Shown here: positions 51,518 through 59,932 of the stretch, one piece after another
How the letters are laid out: each line of letters begins with the position of its first letter
Position numbering within the stretch: position 1 is the first letter of the stretch
Notes under the pieces: model-generated
What the model was told of the DNA's origin: nothing
Seen by the model: the letters and a program-made list of their open reading frames with translations, nothing else
Databases searched by the model: none
Source: Hyphomicrobiales bacterium
GTDB lineage: Bacteria; Pseudomonadota; Alphaproteobacteria; Rhizobiales; Rhizobiaceae
Reading direction: 5' to 3'
NCBI GenBank assembly: GCA_900466475.1
Contig: UBMI01000015.1
Span: forward strand, 124,001-188,000
DNA length: 64,000 bases
Made by a program: the position numbers and the translations under genes

Positions 51518-52378
51518 ATGCTGACAATCCTGTTCGACGGCATCGCCTATGGCATGCTTCTCTTTGTTCTCGCCTGCGGATTGTCGGTCACGCTAGGCCT
51601 GATGAATTTCGTCAATCTGGCGCACGGCGCCTTTGCCATGGCTGGTGGTTACGTCACCGTCATCATGATGAACCGCTATGGCATTTCCTTCTATTGGTGC
51701 CTGCCTGCCGCCTTCATCGTCACCGCACTCGTTGGCGTCGTGCTGGAACGGTTGCTGTACCGGCGCCTCTATTCGGCTTCACATCTTGATCAGGTGCTGT
51801 TTTCGATCGGCCTCGTCTTCATGGCGATATCGGCCATCGATTATTTCATGGGCGGCCAGCAGCAACTGATCAACCTGCCACCCGACCTCAGCGGCCGCTT
51901 CGGCTTTCTGGGCATCGATATCGGCCGTTACCGGCTCTTCATCATCGTCATCTGCGCGGTTCTGACCGTCGCGCTGCAATTGGCGCTCACCCGCACCCGC
52001 TTCGGCAGCCAGCTTCGCGCCGCTGTCGATGACGGACGTGTCGCACGCGGCATGGGCATCAATGTCTCCGTCATCTTCGCGCTGACCTTCGCGCTGGGCT
52101 CCGGCCTTGCCGGCCTCGGCGGTGCGCTCGGCACCGAACTGCTGGGTCTCGACCCGAACTTTCCGCTGAAATACCTGATCTATTTCATGATCGTTGTCAC
52201 CGTCGGCGGCACCTCGTCGATAACGGGCCCCTTCATTGCCGCGTTGCTGCTCGGCATTGCCGATGTCGCCGGTAAATATTACGTGCCGCAGCTCGGCGCC
52301 TTCATCATCTACGCCGTGATGATCCTCGTGCTGATCGTCCGGCCCCATGGCCTCTTCTCCCGGGAGGGCGGCCGATGA
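51518..52378 (+). CDS. Branched-chain/aromatic ABC transporter permease (LivH-type)
   Basis: A 286-residue permease with about eight hydrophobic segments. The N terminus is FDGIAYGMLLFVLACGLSVTLGLMNFVNLAHGAFAMAG, the LivH hallmark, and the conserved loop is RAAVDDGRVARGMGINVSVIFALTFALGSGLAGLGGAL. It follows the binding-protein gene by 54 bases and overlaps the LivM-type start by 4 bases. Confidence 0.92.
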   Translation: MLTILFDGIAYGMLLFVLACGLSVTLGLMNFVNLAHGAFAMAGGYVTVIMMNRYGISFYWCLPAAFIVTALVGVVLERLLYRRLYSASHLDQVLFSIGLVFMAISAIDYFMGGQQQLINLPPDLSGRFGFLGIDIGRYRLFIIVICAVLTVALQLALTRTRFGSQLRAAVDDGRVARGMGINVSVIFALTFALGSGLAGLGGALGTELLGLDPNFPLKYLIYFMIVVTVGGTSSITGPFIAALLLGIADVAGKYYVPQLGAFIIYAVMILVLIVRPHGLFSREGGR

Positions 52379-53412
52379 GCGGCGAACACGGCAACGCCTC
52401 CAGCAAGGCCATGGGACTCCTGAAGCGCGCCGGCCGCTGGCAGATCTGGGAATTCGCTCTCTGGCTGGTCGCCATCGCCGCGATCTTCACGCTGCCGTCG
52501 CAGATGCTGATCCTGACGGAGATCGCCATTCTTGCGCTCTTCGCCGTCTCTCTGGATCTCATCCTCGGTTATGCCGGCATCGTCTCGCTCGGTCATACCG
52601 CCTTCTTCGGCCTCGGCGCTTATGCTGCCGGTCTGTTTGCGATCTATATCTCAGGTGAGCCCGTCATCGGCCTGGTGGCCGCCGCCGTCGTCAGCGGCCT
52701 CTTCGGTTTGCTGACGAGCTTCCTCGTGCTGCGCGGCTCCGACCTTACCCGCCTCATGACAACTTTCGGCGTCGCCATGCTACTCGCCGAACTCGTCAAT
52801 CAGGCCGCCTGGCTCACCGGCGGCGCCGACGGCCTGAGCGGCGTGATGCTGAACCCGATCCTGGGCTATTTCGAATTCGATCTCTGGGGCCGCACCGGAT
52901 ACATCTACTGCCTGATTGTGCTTGTCGTTCTGACCTACATTGCACGGCGTATCGTCAACTCGCCCTTTGGCCTGTCTCTCAAGGCGATCAAGCGCAACCA
53001 GCGCCGAGCCTCCATGCTCGGCATCTCGCCCACCCGCCGCATCGTCGCGGTCTATACGATCTCGGCTGCCTATGCCGGCATCGCGGGCGCGCTGCTGACG
53101 CAGACGACCAGCTTCGTCTCGCCCGACGTGCTCGCTTTCCACCGTTCTGCAGAGGTGCTGCTGGTGCTTGTCATCGGCGGCGTCGGATATCTCTATGGCG
53201 GCGTCTTCGGAGCCGTCATCTTCTCCATCCTGCGCAACTGGCTGTCGGTCATCACGCCGCAATATTGGATGTTCTGGATCGGTCTCGTCCTGATCATCAT
53301 CGTTCTGGTTGGCCGCGAGCGTCTGACCCGCTGGCAGACCTTATTGCCCGGTGCCGCGCGCAACCGGCAACAGGCAAACATGCAGCATACCATTGCGGAG
53401 GAGAGCAAATGA
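52375..53412 (+). CDS. Branched-chain/aromatic ABC transporter permease (LivM-type)
   Basis: A 345-residue permease. The segment LDLILGYAGIVSLGHTAFFGLGAYAAGLFAI is the LivM pattern, as is the loop LKAIKRNQRRASMLGISPTRRIVAVYTISAAYAGIAGAL. It forms the channel with the LivH-type protein. The end overlaps the LivG-type start by 4 bases. Confidence 0.92.
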   Translation: MSGEHGNASSKAMGLLKRAGRWQIWEFALWLVAIAAIFTLPSQMLILTEIAILALFAVSLDLILGYAGIVSLGHTAFFGLGAYAAGLFAIYISGEPVIGLVAAAVVSGLFGLLTSFLVLRGSDLTRLMTTFGVAMLLAELVNQAAWLTGGADGLSGVMLNPILGYFEFDLWGRTGYIYCLIVLVVLTYIARRIVNSPFGLSLKAIKRNQRRASMLGISPTRRIVAVYTISAAYAGIAGALLTQTTSFVSPDVLAFHRSAEVLLVLVIGGVGYLYGGVFGAVIFSILRNWLSVITPQYWMFWIGLVLIIIVLVGRERLTRWQTLLPGAARNRQQANMQHTIAEESK

Positions 53413-54155
53413 CGATTGCCCTCGAAACACGCCATCTCGTCAAACGCTTCGGCGGCTTCGTCGCCACCAACGATGTCTCGCTGCAGATCCGCCAGGGCGC
53501 ACGCCACGCCCTGATAGGCCCGAACGGCGCTGGCAAGACCACGATTATCAACCTGCTGACTGGCGTTCTGACGCCGAACAGCGGCGAGATCCTGCTTGCC
53601 GGCGAGGATATCACCGGCGTTTCCTCCTATCGCCGCGTCGGCAAGGGCCTGTCCCGCACCTTCCAGATCAACCAGCTCTTCGGTGATTTCACGCCACTCG
53701 ATTCCGTCATGCTGGCGATCAGCGAGCGCAAGGGCCATGGTCGCTTCGCCTGGCGGCCGCTTTCGGCAGACCGCGAAGTTGCCGACGAAGCAGCCGCCTT
53801 GCTGGAGCGCTTCCGCCTTGTCGATGTCATGGGCATGCCGACGACGCTCCTGCCCTACGGCAAGCAGCGCCTGCTGGAGATCGCCCTTGCGATCGGGATG
53901 CAGCCGAAAGTGCTGCTGCTCGACGAGCCGGCAGCCGGCGTTCCCGAAGAAGAGCGCCATGAGGTTCTCGGCATCGTCCGCGAACTGCCGGCCAATGTTA
54001 CGGTCGTGCTGATCGAACACGACATGGATCTCGTCTTCTCCTTCGCGGACCGTATCTCGGTGCTCGCTGCCGGTGCTCTCTTTGCCGAGGGTACCGTCGC
54101 CGAAATCTCCAAAGACCCGCAGGTCAAAGCCATCTATCTCGGGGAGGATGCCTGA
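53409..54155 (+). CDS. ABC transporter ATP-binding protein (LivG-type)
   Basis: A 248-residue ATPase with Walker A GPNGAGKTTIINLLTG, the LivG stretch GLSRTFQINQLF, a signature reading LPYGKQRLLEIALAI, and Walker B VLLLDEPAAGVPEEE. Both signature and the following VPEEE differ from the textbook LSYG and LNP..., as is common in this subfamily. I chose ATG at 53409 (MTIALETRHLVKRFGG); a long in-frame extension lies wholly in the LivM-type gene. It overlaps the LivF-type start. Confidence 0.9.
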   Translation: MTIALETRHLVKRFGGFVATNDVSLQIRQGARHALIGPNGAGKTTIINLLTGVLTPNSGEILLAGEDITGVSSYRRVGKGLSRTFQINQLFGDFTPLDSVMLAISERKGHGRFAWRPLSADREVADEAAALLERFRLVDVMGMPTTLLPYGKQRLLEIALAIGMQPKVLLLDEPAAGVPEEERHEVLGIVRELPANVTVVLIEHDMDLVFSFADRISVLAAGALFAEGTVAEISKDPQVKAIYLGEDA

Positions 54156-54853
54156 TGGCCGAACTGCTTCGAGTCGAACGCCTCATCGCCGGTTATGGTG
54201 AAGCCCATGTGCTTGCCAAGGTCGATTTCACACTGCAGGAAGGCCGCTCGCTGGCCTTGCTCGGCCGCAACGGCGCCGGCAAGACGACCCTGCTCAACAC
54301 CATTATCGGCGTCACCACCCATCATGCCGGCTCAATCCACCTGCAGCAGCGCGATATCACCCGGCTGCGCGCGGAAAAGCGTGCGCCGCTCGGCATCGGC
54401 TGGGTACCGCAGGAGCGCAATATCTTCCGTTCGCTGACGGTGGAAGAAAATCTGACGGCGAGCGCGCGGCCCGGCGCCTGGAATGTCACCCGCATCTACC
54501 AGATGTTCCCGCGGCTGCAGGAACGTCGCCGCAACCTCGGCAACCAACTGTCAGGAGGCGAGCAGCAGATGCTCGCCATCGCCCGCGCCCTGATGCTGAA
54601 TCCGAAGGTGCTGCTGCTCGATGAACCGCTGGAGGGCCTCGCGCCGATCATCGTCGATGAACTGCTGGCAGCGCTTCGCCGCATCGTCACCGGCGAAGGC
54701 ATGTCGGCAATCATCGTCGAGCAGAAGGCGCGCAAAGTATTGCCGCTGACGGATGAGGTCATCGTGCTCGAACGTGGCGCGGTGACCTACCGCGACACAT
54801 CCGAAGCACTTCTCGCCTCACCGGAAATCCTCGAAGCGCATCTAAGCGTCTAG
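54155..54853 (+). CDS. ABC transporter ATP-binding protein (LivF-type)
   Basis: A 232-residue ATPase with Walker A GRNGAGKTTLLNT, the LivF stretch IGWVPQERNIFRSLTVEENL, signature LSGGEQQMLAIARAL and Walker B VLLLDEPLEGLAP. It overlaps the LivG-type stop (TGATG) and closes the importer operon. Its stop is 2 bases from the convergent MurA-like gene, so no terminator is seen between them. Confidence 0.92.
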   Translation: MAELLRVERLIAGYGEAHVLAKVDFTLQEGRSLALLGRNGAGKTTLLNTIIGVTTHHAGSIHLQQRDITRLRAEKRAPLGIGWVPQERNIFRSLTVEENLTASARPGAWNVTRIYQMFPRLQERRRNLGNQLSGGEQQMLAIARALMLNPKVLLLDEPLEGLAPIIVDELLAALRRIVTGEGMSAIIVEQKARKVLPLTDEVIVLERGAVTYRDTSEALLASPEILEAHLSV

Positions 54854-54855
54854 CT

Positions 54856-56178
54856 TTATGCTTCGCGCGGCGGCACGCGGGTAATGCGCGCGCCGAGCGC
54901 GTTGAGCCGCTCCTCGATCCGCTCATAGCCGCGCTCGATCTGCTGGGCATTGTTAATGACGCTCGTTCCCTCGGCGCACATCGCAGCAATCAGCATCGCC
55001 ATGCCGGCGCGAATATCGGGGCTTTCCACCTGTGCGGCGCGCAGCTTGGACGGGCCGGCGACGATCGCGCGGTGCGGATCGCAAAGCACGATGCGGGCAC
55101 CCATGGTAATCAGCTTGTCGACGAAGAACATCCGGCTTTCGAACATCTTTTCGAACATCAGCACCACGCCATCGCACTGCGAGGCGGTGACGATGGCAAT
55201 CGACATGGTATCGGCCGGGAAAGCCGGCCAGGGCTGATCCTCGATCTTCGGAATATGCCCGCCGAAATCCGGCTGGATCTTCATCTCCTGACCCGCTGGC
55301 ACGACAAGATCGTCGCCCTCGATGCGGCAGCGGATACCGAGACGCTCGAAGGTCATCAGCGTCGACCGCAGATGCTCAACACCCGCCCGTCGGATGACGA
55401 TCTCGGAACCGGTGACGGCAGCAAGGCCGATGAGCGAGCCAATCTCGTTATGGTCAGGGCCGATGCGGTGTGAGGCGCCGCCGAGAGGCTGGCCGCCATG
55501 AATGATCATCGTATTGGTGCCGATACCTTCGATCTTGGCACCCATTGCGATGAGGAAATGGGCGAGATCCTGGACATGCGGCTCGGAGGCGCAATTGCGC
55601 AGGATCGTCTTGCCTTCGGCGGCCACAGCCGCGCAGAGCGCATTTTCCGTGGCAGTGACCGACGGTTCGTCAAGGAAGACATCCGCACCTCGCAGGTGCC
55701 TGGCGCGAAAACTATAGGAACCGTTGACGCTGATCTCGGCACCGAGCTGTTCAAGTGCCAGGAAATGCGTGTCGACGCGGCGGCGGCCGATGACATCGCC
55801 ACCCGGCGGCGGCAACGTGATCTCGCCGCAACGAGCCAGCATCGGGCCGGCAAGCAGGATGGACGCGCGAATGCGGGCGCACAACGCCGGATCGAGATCG
55901 GCCGGCTTGAGATTGCTCGCCTCGATCTCGAGTTCGTTGCGGCCGAGCCAGCGCGCCTTGGCGCCGACGGACTGGATCAGCTCGACCAGCGCTTCGACGT
56001 CGCGGATACGCGGCACGTTGGTCAGATACACGAGCTTGTCGGTCAGCAGCGAAGCGGCAATGATCGGCAAGGCGGCATTCTTGTTGCCGCTCGGCTGGAT
56101 CTCGCCGGCAAGGCGATGGCCGCCCTCGACGATGTACTGAATTCGCTCATGCGGCTGGGCCTGTGCCACTGCTGTCAT
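54856..56178 (-). CDS. murA: UDP-N-acetylglucosamine 1-carboxyvinyltransferase-like protein, active-site Cys replaced by Asp
   Basis: A 440-residue EPSP/MurA-family protein, slightly longer than E. coli MurA. It has the nucleotide-sugar motif PSGNKNAALPIIAASLL and the loop that in MurA carries the reactive cysteine (GGCxIGxRPVDxH), here LPPPGGDVIGRRRVDTHF, with aspartate at residue 128. Catalytic-region motifs PHVQDLAHFL and ESPDIRAGMAMLIAA are kept. In MurA the same Cys-to-Asp exchange retains activity but prevents fosfomycin alkylation. A chromosomal canonical murA is expected elsewhere, so this is probably a paralogue with its own role. The ATG at 56178 is only one base past AAGG; a GTG at 56169 is possible. 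It is isolated between catabolic operons. Confidence 0.85.
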   Translation of the reverse strand: MTAVAQAQPHERIQYIVEGGHRLAGEIQPSGNKNAALPIIAASLLTDKLVYLTNVPRIRDVEALVELIQSVGAKARWLGRNELEIEASNLKPADLDPALCARIRASILLAGPMLARCGEITLPPPGGDVIGRRRVDTHFLALEQLGAEISVNGSYSFRARHLRGADVFLDEPSVTATENALCAAVAAEGKTILRNCASEPHVQDLAHFLIAMGAKIEGIGTNTMIIHGGQPLGGASHRIGPDHNEIGSLIGLAAVTGSEIVIRRAGVEHLRSTLMTFERLGIRCRIEGDDLVVPAGQEMKIQPDFGGHIPKIEDQPWPAFPADTMSIAIVTASQCDGVVLMFEKMFESRMFFVDKLITMGARIVLCDPHRAIVAGPSKLRAAQVESPDIRAGMAMLIAAMCAEGTSVINNAQQIERGYERIEERLNALGARITRVPPREA

Positions 56179-56320
56179 CCTTGTTCGATTCGATTTTCAG
56201 GAGGCATATCTGCGTTGTCTTTGTGACATCGGAGTGATCGCCGATCGGGAAGAGTGGCTGTTCTAACAGCTGCCATGTGTGGTCGGCTAGAGGCAATGCG
56301 CGAGGACGAATCCATGAAAA

Positions 56321-56342
56321 ACGGCGCCCTCCCGAGCGCCGT
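56321..56342 (-). terminator. Rho-independent terminator of the O-demethylase gene
   Basis: A 7-base-pair stem (56321-56327 with 56336-56342; arm ACGGCGC) about 30 bases past the minus-strand stop at 56373, followed on that strand by TTTTTC. Confidence 0.75.
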
Positions 56343-56372
56343 CGCTAACACCGTGGATGGTGGTGTCGGAGT

Positions 56373-57785
56373 TCAGCTCTTCTTGCTACGCCAGCTGTCG
56401 GCGTAATTCTCGCGAGCTTCACGGGAATAGGGAGTGGGCGAAACACGCACGCGGATTTCCGCCTGCTTGTGCGGTTCGACCGAGGTCTTGCCTGATCCAC
56501 CGTCGGGTTCGCCCCACACGAGGGTCAGCACATCGCCAACCTCAACATCGGCATCGACAATGCCGAGCGAGAGCATGCAGCGCTCATTGTAGCTATAGCC
56601 ATTGAACATCGACATGCCGACCATCTTGCCGTCGCGCATGATCTTGTCGGCGCTGGTCGAGGCATAATTCGGCTGCGGGAAATCGATCCACTTGAAATGA
56701 TCCTCACCCGGACGGAAGGCCGAGGCGATGACGTTGACGACATCTTCGGCATTCCACTCGAAGGTCACCTTCTTGCGGCTCGTCTGGCCCTTCATTTTTT
56801 CGAGTGCCGACTTGCCGATGAAATCGTCCTTCTTCCAGCCGATGTAGAAGTCGTAGCCGAGTTCGAACGGATTGACGTAATAGTCCTCGATATTGCTGGT
56901 AACGAAGCTGCCGCCGATGGCGCCTGTCGCCTCGTAGCTATCGGCGCCGAGCCAGTCGCGATAGGCAGCCAGCATGCCATCACCCGTATAGATGCCGGGC
57001 AGTGGCGACGGGATCCAGCCGGATTCCAGCGTATTGGTGGAATATGCGCGGCTGCCGCAGCGTACGAGATCGACGCCCGCCGCCTTTGCCGATTCCAGGA
57101 TAACCGAGTGGATATAGGCCTTGTCCTCGTAGGGACCCCAGATTTCCAGGCCCGGCGCACCGGACATGCCGTGGCGCAGCGCATTCACGGTCTTCGAGCC
57201 GACCTTGATCTTGTCGACATGAAAGAACTTGATGTCGGGGATCGGTCCGCCGTTCATCTTCTCGAAGATCTTTGGGGCATCCGGTCCCTGGATCTGATAG
57301 CGATAATGCGTACGCAACACCCGTTCGCCTTCCGGGCGCGAGGGCGAGCGCGGATCATATTTGAGCCGCACGTTCCACTTGCCGTAAGCAGCGCAGAACA
57401 TCAGCCAGTTGGAGGTCGGCGAGCGGCCGACGAGGATGAACTTATCATCGCGTTCGCGGAAGATGATCTGGTCGCCGATGACATGACCGGCCGGCGTGAC
57501 CGGTACGAAATGCTTGGCGCGGTTCGTATCGAAATTCGAGAAGGAGTTGACGCCGTGATAGGCGAGGAACTTCTCCGCGTCAGGGCCTTCGACCGTCAAC
57601 TCGTCCATATGGTGCGACTGATCGAAGAGGACGGCGGAGTTGCGCCATGCGGCCTGCTCCGAACGCCAGTTGGAGAACTCGGCCGCAACGACCGGGTATA
57701 CATACATGCCGACCTTGGAATTGCGCAGCAACTCCACCGTATTGCCAGCCGACTTCAAAACTTCGGATAGGTTCGATCTCGCCAC
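56373..57785 (-). CDS. LigM-like tetrahydrofolate-dependent aromatic O-demethylase (GcvT family)
   Basis: A 470-residue protein of the aminomethyltransferase (GcvT) fold whose whole length reads like LigM/DesA, the enzymes that move the methyl group of vanillate, 3-O-methylgallate or syringate to tetrahydrofolate. Matching stretches include GNTVELLRNSKVGMYVYPVVAAEFSNWRSEQAAWRNSAVLFDQSHHM, VPVTPAGHVIGDQIIF, RHGMSGAPGLEIWGPYE, NTLESGWIPSPLPGIYTGD and GGSFVTSNIEDYYVNPFELGYDF. GTG at 57785 is chosen because GGGAGGA precedes it by six bases; ATGs at 57800 and 57806 come before that site. A GntR-type box lies upstream. With the dioxygenase genes it suggests breakdown of methoxylated aromatic acids. 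Confidence 0.85.
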   Translation of the reverse strand: MARSNLSEVLKSAGNTVELLRNSKVGMYVYPVVAAEFSNWRSEQAAWRNSAVLFDQSHHMDELTVEGPDAEKFLAYHGVNSFSNFDTNRAKHFVPVTPAGHVIGDQIIFRERDDKFILVGRSPTSNWLMFCAAYGKWNVRLKYDPRSPSRPEGERVLRTHYRYQIQGPDAPKIFEKMNGGPIPDIKFFHVDKIKVGSKTVNALRHGMSGAPGLEIWGPYEDKAYIHSVILESAKAAGVDLVRCGSRAYSTNTLESGWIPSPLPGIYTGDGMLAAYRDWLGADSYEATGAIGGSFVTSNIEDYYVNPFELGYDFYIGWKKDDFIGKSALEKMKGQTSRKKVTFEWNAEDVVNVIASAFRPGEDHFKWIDFPQPNYASTSADKIMRDGKMVGMSMFNGYSYNERCMLSLGIVDADVEVGDVLTLVWGEPDGGSGKTSVEPHKQAEIRVRVSPTPYSREARENYADSWRSKKS

Positions 57786-57811
57786 CTGATGTCCTCCCAT
57801 TGGCATGCGAT

Positions 57812-57823
57812 AGTGTATACATG
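57812..57823. promoter_or_regulatory. GntR box upstream of the O-demethylase gene
   Basis: AGTGTATACATG, 10 of 12 bases matching AATGTATACATT at 58834-58845, with core TGTATACA. It lies 27 bases before the GTG start at 57785. Confidence 0.65.
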
Positions 57824-57892
57824 AAATGCCCAATGCGATCAGATTGCAAGCCTATTTTGTCCCGACAACGCCCAGGCCAATGCTCCGAAAAT

Positions 57893-57916
57893 GAAAAAAG
57901 GCGGCCACAGGCCGCC
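57893..57916 (-). terminator. Rho-independent terminator of the GntR gene
   Basis: GGCGGCC (57900-57906) pairs with GGCCGCC (57910-57916), loop ACA, followed on the minus strand by TTTTTTC, 26 bases past the stop at 57942. Confidence 0.8.
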
Positions 57917-57941
57917 CTTCAGAGCCGGGAATTATCTGAAA

Positions 57942-58676
57942 TTACCGATGAATCAGCGCGAGTCCCCTGATCTGTTCGATCAGTGTTGGGTCTTCCGCCA
58001 GAATGTATTCAAGATTGCGCCGCGCCGTACGGGCATGCTCCCTGGCGATCGCTTCCGCGCGGCTGCCTTCGCGCGCTTCGATCGCGCTGACGAGCGCCCT
58101 GTGCTGGTCCTGCGCGGAGCGCAGCGAACGACGGAAGGCGGTGATATCAGCTTTGTCCGGCAGGAACGCCGAGGGCGAGGCAAAAGGCAGCGAGCTTGCC
58201 CGCTCCACCTCACGCCTGATGATCTCGCTGCCGGCAAGTGCTGCAAGCTGATGGTGGAATTTTTCGTTCAGGTCGGAATAGGCATCGAAATCGACATCGT
58301 CGAGCTGCTCGCCGAAACAGGCGTCGAGCTTCAGCACCGTCTGCCTGATATCTCCGAGCGCATCGGGTGCGGCGCCGCGTTCCGCAGCGAGCCTTGCCGC
58401 CATCCCTTCCATGACACCACGCACTTCAATGGAATCGACCACATCGGCAAAACCGAAGCGGCGGACGACAAAGCCACCATTTGGCAGGCGATCGAGCAGC
58501 CCCTCCTCCGTCAGCCGGGACATGGCCTCCCGCACGGGAGTGCGTGAAATATCGAGCGCCTCCGCCAGCGGCACTTCGAAGAGGCGCGTGCCGCCCTGCA
58601 ACTCGCCGCTCAAAATCTTTTCCCGCAACTCGATAACGGCGCGACGGCCATGTGTTGCGGCTTCACTCTGCTTCAT
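57942..58676 (-). CDS. GntR-family regulator, FCD subfamily (proposed aromatic regulon repressor)
   Basis: A 244-residue regulator. The helix-turn-helix is LREKILSGELQGGTRLFEVPLAEALDISRTPVREAMSRLTEEGLLDRLPNGGFVVRRF, and the FCD domain follows (about 90-225) with DLNEKFHHQLAALAGS. ATG at 58676 is preceded by GGAGG. Three boxes of the AATGTATACATT type lie between it and the divergent catabolic operon, and further copies lie before the importer and O-demethylase genes. It is therefore the likely common regulator. The effector is probably an aromatic acid or a ring-cleavage product. Confidence 0.85.
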   Translation of the reverse strand: MKQSEAATHGRRAVIELREKILSGELQGGTRLFEVPLAEALDISRTPVREAMSRLTEEGLLDRLPNGGFVVRRFGFADVVDSIEVRGVMEGMAARLAAERGAAPDALGDIRQTVLKLDACFGEQLDDVDFDAYSDLNEKFHHQLAALAGSEIIRREVERASSLPFASPSAFLPDKADITAFRRSLRSAQDQHRALVSAIEAREGSRAEAIAREHARTARRNLEYILAEDPTLIEQIRGLALIHR

Positions 58677-58697
58677 CGGCGCCTCCAATCCCGGCTA

Positions 58698-58709
58698 AAT
58701 GTATATAGC
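58698..58709. promoter_or_regulatory. GntR box 1, near the regulator start
   Basis: AATGTATATAGC, 9 of 12 bases matching AATGTATACATT, 22 bases upstream of the GntR start codon. It suggests autoregulation. Confidence 0.45.
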
Positions 58710-58758
58710 AGCCGGAACGCATACAAAACCCCACCCTGAGCCGGCATCCTAACACATA

Positions 58759-58770
58759 ATTGTATGCATC
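58759..58770. promoter_or_regulatory. GntR box 2, middle of the divergent interval
   Basis: ATTGTATGCATC, 9 of 12 bases matching AATGTATACATT, midway between the divergent genes. Confidence 0.4.
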
Positions 58771-58826
58771 ATACCAAAGTCTCTTCGCCAAATTGGCGTT
58801 TATGAAAGTCGATCCACTCCCATCTC

Positions 58827-58845
58827 TTGACACAATGTATACATT
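58827..58845 (+). promoter_or_regulatory. Dioxygenase operon promoter with perfect GntR box
   Basis: TTGACA at 58827-58832, followed by the perfect 12-base palindrome AATGTATACATT (58834-58845) in the spacer. No ideal -10 is seen 17 bases on; ATGTCT (58850-58855) or TATGAT (58846-58851) are candidates. The first gene of the operon starts at 58876. Confidence 0.6.
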
Positions 58846-58875
58846 TATGATGTCTGATTTGCGGGAGGAAAATCG

Positions 58876-59586
58876 ATGGCAACGCTCGCGCTCATTCCGG
58901 GGCTCGTGTCCGACAGCATTGTCTGGGCGCCGCTTGCCGATGCCGTCGGGCACCGCATACCCGTGCACACGGCTGATGTTTCGCGTGCTTCCTCGATATC
59001 GGGAATGGCAGAAAACGTTCTCGCCGCCACTGAAGGCGATTTGATTGCGGTCGGCCATTCCATGGGCGGACGCGTCGCCATGGAAATGGCTCGTATGGCA
59101 CCGGATCGCATTCGCGGACTGGTCCTTGCCAATACCGGCCACCATCCGAAACGCGATGGCGAGGAAATCAAACGCCAGCAAATGATCGATCTTGGTCATC
59201 GCAGCATGGATCAACTGGCCGACCAATGGCTGCCGCCCATGCTCCACCCTGGCCGACTGTCAGATGCCGGCTTGATCGGCCATCTGCGCACCATGGTGCT
59301 ACGGGCCGGCGCTGATGTCCATGAGCGACAGATTCGAGCACTTATCAATCGGCCGAACGCCAGCACCTATATGGCCGAACTCGGCTGTCCCATCCTGCTC
59401 ATTGCTGCGCGTCAGGATGGCTGGAGTCCGATTACCCAGCATCAGGAAATCGCCGAAGCAGCACCCGATGCAGAACTCGTCATCATCGAAGATGCTGGCC
59501 ATTTCGGCCCCGTGGAGCGCCCGGCCGAGGTGACGTCCGCGATCATAGATTGGCTGACGCGCAGATTTGGAGGAATTCATGCCTGA
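58876..59586 (+). CDS. Alpha/beta hydrolase
   Basis: A 236-residue alpha/beta hydrolase. The nucleophile is S62 in AVGHSMGG. The acid is probably the aspartate in IAARQDGWSP and the histidine is in EDAGHFGPVERP. The start has GGAGG 11 bases upstream of ATG. It is the first gene of the aromatic ring-cleavage operon and overlaps the LigA-like gene. It could open a lactone or cleave a ring-fission product, but its substrate cannot be told from sequence. Confidence 0.82.
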   Translation: MATLALIPGLVSDSIVWAPLADAVGHRIPVHTADVSRASSISGMAENVLAATEGDLIAVGHSMGGRVAMEMARMAPDRIRGLVLANTGHHPKRDGEEIKRQQMIDLGHRSMDQLADQWLPPMLHPGRLSDAGLIGHLRTMVLRAGADVHERQIRALINRPNASTYMAELGCPILLIAARQDGWSPITQHQEIAEAAPDAELVIIEDAGHFGPVERPAEVTSAIIDWLTRRFGGIHA

Positions 59587-59932
59587 GAATAGCGGGACCA
59601 TTCCCGATACGCCGCTTTTCGACCGCGCCGGCTCGATCCGCGGCTACCGGCTCAACAAGATGGCGATGGCGCTGGGCCAGGCGGAAAACCGCGACGCGTT
59701 CAAGGTGGATGAGGATGCCTATCTCACCCGCTTCGGCCTGAACAACGACGAAAAGGCCGCCGTCAAAAGCCGAGACTGGCACGAGATGGTCCGCCTTGGC
59801 GGCAACCTGTTCTTCATCCTGAAGATCGCCGCTGTCGACCCGACGCCGATCACTCAGATCGGCGCCGCCCAGGCCGGCATGTCGCATGAGGATTTTCTCT
59901 ACGAAAGGCTAGGAAAGAAAAGACATGGCTAG
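59579..59932 (+). CDS. ligA: Extradiol dioxygenase small (alpha) subunit, LigA-like
   Basis: A 117-residue alpha subunit of the protocatechuate 4,5-dioxygenase family. Visible stretches are DTPLFDRAGSIRGYRLNKMAMALGQAENRDAFKVDEDAYLTRFGLNNDEKAAV and WHEMVRLGGNLFFILKIAAVDPTPITQIGAAQAGMSHEDFL. The small subunit caps the active site of the catalytic one. The ATG at 59579 follows GGAGG inside the end of the hydrolase gene. It overlaps the LigB-like start by 8 bases. Confidence 0.88.
   Translation: MPENSGTIPDTPLFDRAGSIRGYRLNKMAMALGQAENRDAFKVDEDAYLTRFGLNNDEKAAVKSRDWHEMVRLGGNLFFILKIAAVDPTPITQIGAAQAGMSHEDFLYERLGKKRHG

Noticed and set aside
58846..58851. TATGAT as the -10 paired with TTGACA at 58827
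   Set aside because: Spacing would be only 13 bases, too short for an ordinary sigma70 promoter; the -10 of this promoter remains unresolved.
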